From positions 6,123,192 to 6,187,191 of the forward strand of contig WARS01000014.1 of assembly GCA_008933995.1 (NCBI GenBank): DNA of 64,000 nt, read 5' to 3'. Shown here in pieces: positions 56,645 to 64,000 of the stretch. The position numbers and the translations under genes are program-made. The notes beneath the pieces were generated by a model, which worked only from the letters and a program-made list of their open reading frames with translations, made no database searches and was not told the DNA's origin. This DNA is from Datnioides undecimradiatus (lineage: Eukaryota; Chordata; Actinopteri; Lobotiformes; Datnioididae). Every line of letters begins with the position of its first letter. The first letter of the stretch is position 1.

Positions 56645-58519
56645 TTTCCCTCTCTGTCACTTTGTCTCTGTTTTGCACTCTCTCCTCTTGCCCCTTCACT
56701 GTTTTTTTCACTCCTCTTTCTCTCTTGCTGATTCCCACTCTCCCTGCCGCTGTTACAAGCCACAGTCTCTTCAGTGAGCTTCAGTGATCACATTTTAACG
56801 CGACAGTCACATTTAAATTTTCCTTTACAATGAAAGCAGCTCAATAACCACATGAAACAACAGCAACACATAGCCTCTATTGCTGAATATAGGGGGGACA
56901 TATAAAAACATTGGACAAATCAGTTACGGTCAACCTAAATAAGCACTTTATGTGTAATTTTGAGGATTTTAATTAAAATTTCATGTCTGTGGATGAACAT
57001 TGCTTCCGGCAAACTCTGCAGTTATGTTTGCTCTGGTTTTGAGCTACCGTTTTAATACTAAATGACCATCTAGGCATTTGGACCTCACAGTAAAAGAGGA
57101 TTTGTATTCGCCTCCTTGTCCCTGATCACACTAAAGACGCGCATGAGCACTTTTAGCCTGTGGACACACCAGAACATCCCAGGACACCTTAAACAAAACA
57201 CATCTCACAGTCCACATAGCCCTCTGGGACACACAGACACACCTAAATACATATTTAGACCCCCTGAAGTATCTAATGGCACCTCAGGGCTTCATAGGTT
57301 AGTCCCTGCCACACCCCAAGACAGTCGCACCTTAGAGTGAAAACAAAATACACGAGCACCCTGAGACATCCCAGAGCACCATGAGCTGCCAAGCTGAAGG
57401 GTCTGTTTTCCATCGATGGAGAACAGCGGATCTACATGTTAAAACCAGTTTTGCCTTTCAGGTTAGGACTGATTGATATTTTAAAAGGTTTGTGCGCCCC
57501 CAGGTTGTCAGAGAACATAAGCCAGGAAAAGAATTACTCATGCATGTTGGCATTTGTGTGACTTCATATTTATTTATAAAGGGGAAACAGTGTGTGGCTA
57601 AACCTCCTCCTTCAGTGTACTATAATGTACTGTCTCGTACCACTGTACTGCACCAAACTGTGCTGCGCTGTGCTGTGCCACAAACTGTAATGACGCTGGT
57701 GCAAGTCACAAAAAGCTGCATGCATAGTAGAAAAATAACCTACAGTGTTCTTTTGAAGCTTGCACATATACATGAACGCATTGTGTGTGTATATATTTCT
57801 GGTTTTAGGTAAAACTGAGGCCTCTGGCGTGTGTGAAAGAGAAAGAGAGAGAGAGAGAGAGAGCGAAGCGAGCAGGGAGGAGTGTGAAACTCGTAAATTG
57901 TGTGAGCGGTGTGAAAGTAGGGCAGGTATGAGAAGAGTGGAGAGCAGCAGAGACACAGAGCTTGGGGAAGGAACTATACTTGGGAAAACTATAGTTGGCA
58001 GTTAGGGAAAGGAGAGAGGAGAGGTTCAATACCAACACAGTCAAACCAAGTTTTGCACCTGACAACTGACCGTTTGATGAGTGCACATTTCTAGGGGGAT
58101 AGTACTGCATTTTAGACAAACTTGACAGGTTTGAGCACACGTGGAAAAGTTGCACACTGGAAGCTGGAAAGGGTTTAAAACTGTAAATTATGAAAAAAAA
58201 AACCCACATCTGAAGTCAATTTTGAAATTCTGATAGAAATTAGCAAAATTCACTGTTGGTAAAGCAAAAATAAAGAAAAATGCCTTTACTTTATAAAATA
58301 CAGTATATGCTCTCAGTGGCCCACTTTGCAGGGACCTCAGGCCTTGTTCATGTATTTACAGGTGTGTTATTATTGTAATGCTCTAGATGGCTTTTACAAG
58401 AAAAAGCAGAAAATTTGTGATTTCACTGCAGGATGTTTATCATTTTCAGGTTCTTTTGACTGTTTTCATGCATTTGCTAATTAGCACCTTTGACCTGTTT
58501 ATCTATCTGTATCTATCCT

Positions 58520-58680
58520 GCTCTAGAGGGAATGTCAGGAGATCAACAAAGTCATTATGATTCATCCGCGGGGTTACACGGATATCCGGGTACCAAATTT
58601 TATGGCAATCCAGACAATGGTTGAAAGCTTTCAGTCGGGATAAAGTGGCCAGCTAATAGACTGATATTGCCATCCTTAAA
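58520..58680. repeat. Partial copy of the teleost interspersed repeat
   Basis: Contains CAGGAGATCAACAAAGTCAT, GATTCATCCGCGGGGT, TACCAAATTTTATGGCAATC, GGGATAAAGTGG and ATTGCCATCC in the order expected for the same family as 24355-24835. Confidence 0.65.
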
Positions 58681-61600
58681 TTTATGGATAAATATCCTTG
58701 ATCACAAATGTGCACATGTTGCACTGGCTTCATGTAAAAAAGGTCTTTTTGTGGGGAAGCAATTGCATAAAGGACTTTGTTCATAAGTCAGTTTAGAGCA
58801 AGTGTTGTGAGAATGGTGACTTTGGTTATTTCAGGCAATACCAAGGGTGGTACCTGATTGAGAAAAGTATGTTTGGGTTTCTAACAAAGGATCATGATGT
58901 GTCATGTGGAGATGACGACAGGAACAGACTCCAGACACATTTTGTTCTTGAGCTTGTGCACAGCAATTTGTACCCACTGACGATTCAGTACGCTGAGTCG
59001 CTTTGAGGGGTCTGGTGCAACTATCCCACTTGCAGTTGCTGTGTGAGACCTGAAATCCATCACAAGTCTAGTTTCGTGGTGCACGAGCAATGACGCAAGC
59101 TATGCAGCAAGACAACAAGCAGCAGGGGTTTGCTGTTTTCTTTGCAACACCTCATCCACCAAGTCTGGAAGTTTTCATCATTCACTGTATGGTGAACAGC
59201 GAGTCTGTGATATTATTCTTTTACAGAGAGTTTATTGTTATTATTATTATTTATTATGCCTCATCCTGGTTTGTAGTATGTTTTTTGTCATGATAAAATA
59301 ACATACATATGAGCAATGGTTGACACTTTCACCTTAAAAATACAATCCTGCACTTACAGGGACTAATGGGACAACTAATCCTGCTGGCTTGATCCACACA
59401 CTCAAGCTAGTACTAACACACAAAGGAACTGTTTTACACAGCACAGCGCAACACAAGTGTGCAGCAGATAAAACTGTTTTGAATTAAAATACTGAGTTAG
59501 GATGCGTGATCACAAGTGGGACCAGAGTCACATGCTATTATGTGACCACTTTCAGAGCACAGGGTAATTGGAAACAGGACATTTTACTGATAAAACCCAG
59601 CCTACACAGTTTGACGTAAAAGATGGAATTTCCTTTGTATCTATTTATACAGGATGTAGGATTGTGCTACCAATGATATTTGTTTTAGAAAAGTCCAACA
59701 TTGGGGCTGGGACAACAAAGTAAATCTACATTTTGCAAGAGCAAAGGACACAGGACAACCAGCAAGGTCCTAGCTTATAGCTAACAGCTAAAAGGCTACA
59801 TATATGACAAACTACATTTACCATGAATTCCATTCCATGTCCATTCTGGGCAGTGTTGAAGCCAAAGGATTTAGTTCCAGATGTTCTTACCAAAGTACTG
59901 CAGATGAAAAATAGCTGGATCGCAAACACTGGTTCATTTTTCAGGAATGATCATTATTGTGTCCTTGTGATTAAACACAGGATATAAATGTGGATGAAAC
60001 TTAATAAACTGGTGTAACCGTGACCTTCACATCATTTATCCTACATAGCGTAAAGATGTTAAAAGTGCTAGCTTGACACACAGTAAGCCCAGAATATAAA
60101 TGCCACACCTCTTGAGCAGAGTGATGGTGGGTAGTATTTCTCTCAAACGCTGCTTTGACACTCTGCATTGCTGCCAAGTGTCTCAGCCTTGTGAGGGAAC
60201 TTTCCTCTCTGACAGTTCAGCCTAAGCTGTCCCTTGTCTGAGTACAGATGACGAACACAGCGAACTCCTCTATCTGAAGTGCCGGTTAGTGGAGTGGAAA
60301 AAAGGGCAATTCTTCCAGACTTTTCTCCCTTTTACTGGGGCAACCGATCACAGGATGCAATATGTGCGCATGAGGTGAGCTGCACCAAGGGGTGTTAGAT
60401 GAGTGAGGAGGTGAAAGCATTTTTAGCTTCTTCCTAATGTACTTTGTACTGTTTTTGTCTTCTGGCCCACTCTCCATAGCTGAACTCCCCAGTGTGGAAT
60501 TTATTAAGCGCCAAAGCTGCCAGCTCAGCCAAAAATCTCCACATCAGAGCGCAGTGAGGGGGAGCCTGAGAGAAAATCTATGACATAGCTTTCAACCAAA
60601 TCTCCTAAATTTGTTTGGGCTGGCCTAATAGCCTAACTGGAGCAGAATCTGATCAGAATCATCTTGTTATTGTGCACATCCTCCCTTAATGGCTAAAGTT
60701 AATAATGGGGATATTTCATTGCTTTTAATAACACAGGGACACCATTCACAATGAGAGGGGCTGCTGCAGGATGGAGGAAGTGACAGCGAGTGAGAACAGA
60801 CAGATTGCAGAAATGACTGTAGAAGTCACCCATGATCCATCTGTCCTCGTTTGTGTCTGTCCTCCAAATGTTGCAAAATATGACTAAATAGGTAGAAAAC
60901 AGCACAAATTTGTGCTCCTCAATCAACTAATTGTCAGACCGCTGGAAAGAAAAGGAAATCATCCATTACGCTGAGTTAAACAATAATGCGACATAGCAGA
61001 AATGGTACATTACAGAACCACAAACAGTACAAACAGCCCTGTATGTGCAAACATGTACACTAGGAATCAATTCATTACTGTGCAATACTGTGCCTGCCCA
61101 GACTGTATCTGTCTGGTGTTCATCCAGTGACATCGACCACAACTGATGGCATGCCTGAATGTGTGTGTGTGTGTGTGTTTGTATGTTAGATGTGTTGCCC
61201 TCTACAGGACCTCATTTAAAGTGATCACACACACACAAACGCAACTCCCAAGATCAGTTCATCCCACTGCCTGTCTCTGCATGAATAAATGAAGGAGGGA
61301 GAAACTGAGGGATGAAAGAATGGGAGCAGCGAATGAGAGGAGAGAAGGGGAAAGCAAAAATTGGGGTGTATGAGAGCGGAGAGATATGACTGTTCACATG
61401 AAGTATTGCGTGCATGTGTATGTGTGTGTGTGTGCGCGCGCGCGTGTGTGTGTCTGTGTTTATCTACCATCTTTGACCCAGATCAGCTAACATAGATCCC
61501 TGGGTCTTTGAAGGTGGTGGTGGGGGGACAACTGAAGATGCGTTTGAAGTCGTTCAATTAATGCACACTACACACATGAAGGGCCATCTGTGTACACACA

Positions 61601-64000
61601 CGAACAGAAACAACGGCCCATCCCCTAACAGCCTGTCCTCATTAGACAATCCCTCTCTCTCACACACTCTCTCTCTCTCTCTGGAGTACCTTCTCTATAA
61701 ATAGCCCTTGCCCTGCCACCCTCCCCACAGGGCACACACACACAGACCTGTCAAGGTGGGACCCCTGGCTCACAAGGATAACACAAAAATCCAACACACA
61801 CACACACGGCTCACATAGGGCTTTGAGGGAACCGAGGGAACCATGCGGGAATGGGACACCATGTTACACTAAAAGGAAATATGCCCAGTGTGCCTCCAGC
61901 CTTGCCAGAGGTGCTGTGTGCGTGTGTGTGTTTGTGCATGCATGAATGCATACATGTGTGTGTGCATATTGGATATGGCTCCACTCGGCTTTAGTGAATC
62001 CTCCTCACACTTTCATTGATATGTTTGAATGGATAGAAGTTACAAATGCTAAATATCACGTTTACACAGTGTAAAATGTTCATTCTTAAACAGGGACTAC
62101 TTTCTCAGCATGAAGCACGAGAGCTAGGCTTTTGGCCTCAGTGAGGGATTTTAACAATGCTCCCTCGCTGTTTGAATATAGATTCATCTATAGCTATTTT
62201 TGCTCTTAGCAAACTGCATTATCAGACCGTTTAGCGCTTTGGCGCCCTGCCTAATATAAGGCATTTGGCAGCGTGATTATCCCTGTTTAGCTCTGTCCTG
62301 TATTATTCTAGCATACATACATTATGCTGAGTAATCATATGACAGGCAGTATCCTACAAGTGACAAGTGAAGCAACTGAAGCTGCACGGTTTGTTGGTTT
62401 TAAACTCCTCTGAACTGTTCAAGAGATGGAGATTGGATATAGATATAAGTGCCAATGCAGTCATTATCCACTGAGTTAACCGTTTTAATAGGTGCACCTG
62501 TGAAATCAGATGCAATAAATTCTGCCTTTGTGACACTTCTAATACATATATCTTTGTTGTCATAATGTTTAGAAGGTGTTGATTCAACTCTATTGTCATT
62601 TCTTACTTTGCATAGGGCCTTACCCGCTGTGTTTTGACTTGCCAGGGCAGGAATGGTGCAGGTATAGCTAATGACATTAGTGATGTATCTATTCCATTCA
62701 GGTGAACCTGCGGGCCGTGTCAGTGTGCCGCCATGCACGTAACCGGCGCTCCGACAGTGGACTGGCTGAATGGAACACAGCTGTGGTTAATGCTATTGGT
62801 CACACCTATGTTTGACACATCCATCTATCCACCATGAGAATTGGATTGCAATATACTGAAAGATATATTTTAATATTTTGTCCACTCACATTCACACACA
62901 AGAATAACTACCTCTAAAAGTCAAACGTGTATCTGTTTTAGATGTTTGGGGGTTTTTTTTTTTCAAATTCTAATGGGCATCTGCATTTATAATTGATCAT
63001 GATGTCAAAAACAGCAACAGAAGTTGGGTACCCAAACCCAAAGTGATGCATTTTTGTCTATAGTCTTTGATTTGCAATGAAATGATGAGAAAAACAAGCT
63101 TTCAAATGTACAAAACAATGAAATGCTAGGTGGTTTTATTTGTTAACAGTTTTATTTTTATTTGTTAACAGTACCCAGTGACTTCTAGTTGAAACTGCTC
63201 TCTACAAGTGTCCCAGTAAGCCATGATAGTGAGCCAGCATGCACCCAACCTGGACCCTGAAATCAGCTCATACATGGTCTGCAGCCATCTTTGCTCTTGT
63301 TAATGCCACCTGCTCTTGCATTATAAGACAAAGTCTGCAGTGCACAGGAAGTGACATGCTACACATCATCAATAATGGGCATTATATTTGCGTATTCATG
63401 TTAAAGAATCAAGCATTAGCCTGGAAGTATCACAAGTTAATAGCGCATTTGCAAGGCTTTATGGGTTTTCTGCTCTCTGGCTGAAACAGAGAGCAACCTC
63501 TCTCACAAAACTCCACCATAGTTTCCATCTCCCATGTTTTTGCAGCTAAGGGGGAGTAACAACAGGCAGAGTGTTGCGCATTTCACACATTTAATTGATC
63601 TTTAATACTGATCATTGATTAGTTTTTTTGTCAATTGAGCTTTTCAGTAAGAGCTGTGTGCTTTGACCTTGTTCAGTGGGTCTGACTGTACTGTTACCCT
63701 CACCTCAGGATTCTGGGAAATCAACAGGGAGATTTATTCATTATTTGCTGGTAGCACTGATGCAGTAGTCAATACACAGAAGTCTAAATGCATACCCAGT
63801 GTTCCTTGCTGTTTAATATTGGTAGAGAGAGATGATAATCGTGAAGACTAATTATAAAGTAGGATCCAAGTGTGTCTGTTGTAGGTGAAGTTACGAGCCT
63901 GACATGAGATGACAGTGACAACATGTTTTCTACAGAACCCTGCCATATATTCTGTTCTGCTCCTGCAATTCATACAATCCATCAGGCAATGTCTGGCAGA

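Larger units (their letters stand above)
55722..64000 (-). other. Calcineurin first intron (to window end)
   Basis: No calcineurin exon 1 and no other supported gene is found here. Contents are microsatellites (56617-56644, 61160-61179, 61420-61452), purine-rich tracts, a partial repeat at 58520-58680 and unassigned sequence. A first intron longer than 8 kb is usual for this gene family. Confidence 0.6.

Noticed and set aside
58902-59090. 62-codon - strand frame in calcineurin intron 1, considered as exon 1 or a hidden gene
   Set aside because: It does not resemble the calcineurin N-terminus, has no matching splice donor phase and no family signature.

Overview
This is a piece of vertebrate nuclear genome, almost certainly from a ray-finned (percomorph-like) fish. 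The evidence is multi-exon genes with GT-AG introns, long (CA/GT)n microsatellites, several teleost-type interspersed repeats, and protein sequences close to but distinct from human orthologues. I rebuilt the genes by joining exons at splice sites and checking that reading frame and phase close. All five genes belong to recognised families; I saw no bacterial, phage, CRISPR or viral locus.

Layout from left to right. (1) Bases 104-1062, + strand: the last four coding exons of a glypican, followed by a long 3' UTR to about 3975. (2) Bases 5498-16793, + strand: a complete brd8 gene of 19 coding exons (776 residues), with 3' UTR to about 18200. (3) Bases 18776-19900, - strand: a complete two-exon REDD-family (DDIT4/DDIT4L) stress gene, convergent with brd8, with a compact TATA/ATF4-type promoter at 20009-20066. 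(4) Bases 20070-25980: intergenic, with a diverged teleost repeat. (5) Bases 26086-32359, - strand: a complete sting1 coding region (six coding exons, 413 residues), plus a non-coding first exon near 33981 and an ISRE near 34091. (6) Bases 34200-36260: intergenic. (7) Bases 37761-55721, - strand: thirteen coding exons of a calcineurin A catalytic subunit (ppp3ca-like). Only the first coding exon is missing; it should lie beyond 64000. Bases 55722-64000 are therefore read as its first intron.

The genes do not form one pathway. They are a chromatin reader (brd8, TIP60/NuA4 complex), an mTORC1 stress inhibitor (REDD), a cyclic-dinucleotide innate immune receptor (sting1), a Ca2+/calmodulin phosphatase (calcineurin) and a cell-surface heparan-sulphate proteoglycan (glypican). 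In human, BRD8 and STING1 lie on 5q31, while PPP3CA/DDIT4L lie on 4q24 and PPP3CB/DDIT4 on 10q22. The linkage here looks like a fragment of one ancient vertebrate paralogon.

The most interesting points are: the STING C-terminal tail, which adds a TRAF6-type motif after the TBK1/IRF3 motifs; the single cysteine at the STING palmitoylation position; a 16-codon calcineurin cassette exon between a CU-rich and a UG-rich tract; ISRE and ATF4-type elements in the sting1 and REDD promoters; and several intronic blocks that look like conserved non-coding elements. Exon boundaries come from reading the sequence by eye; UTR ends and regulatory sites are inferred.
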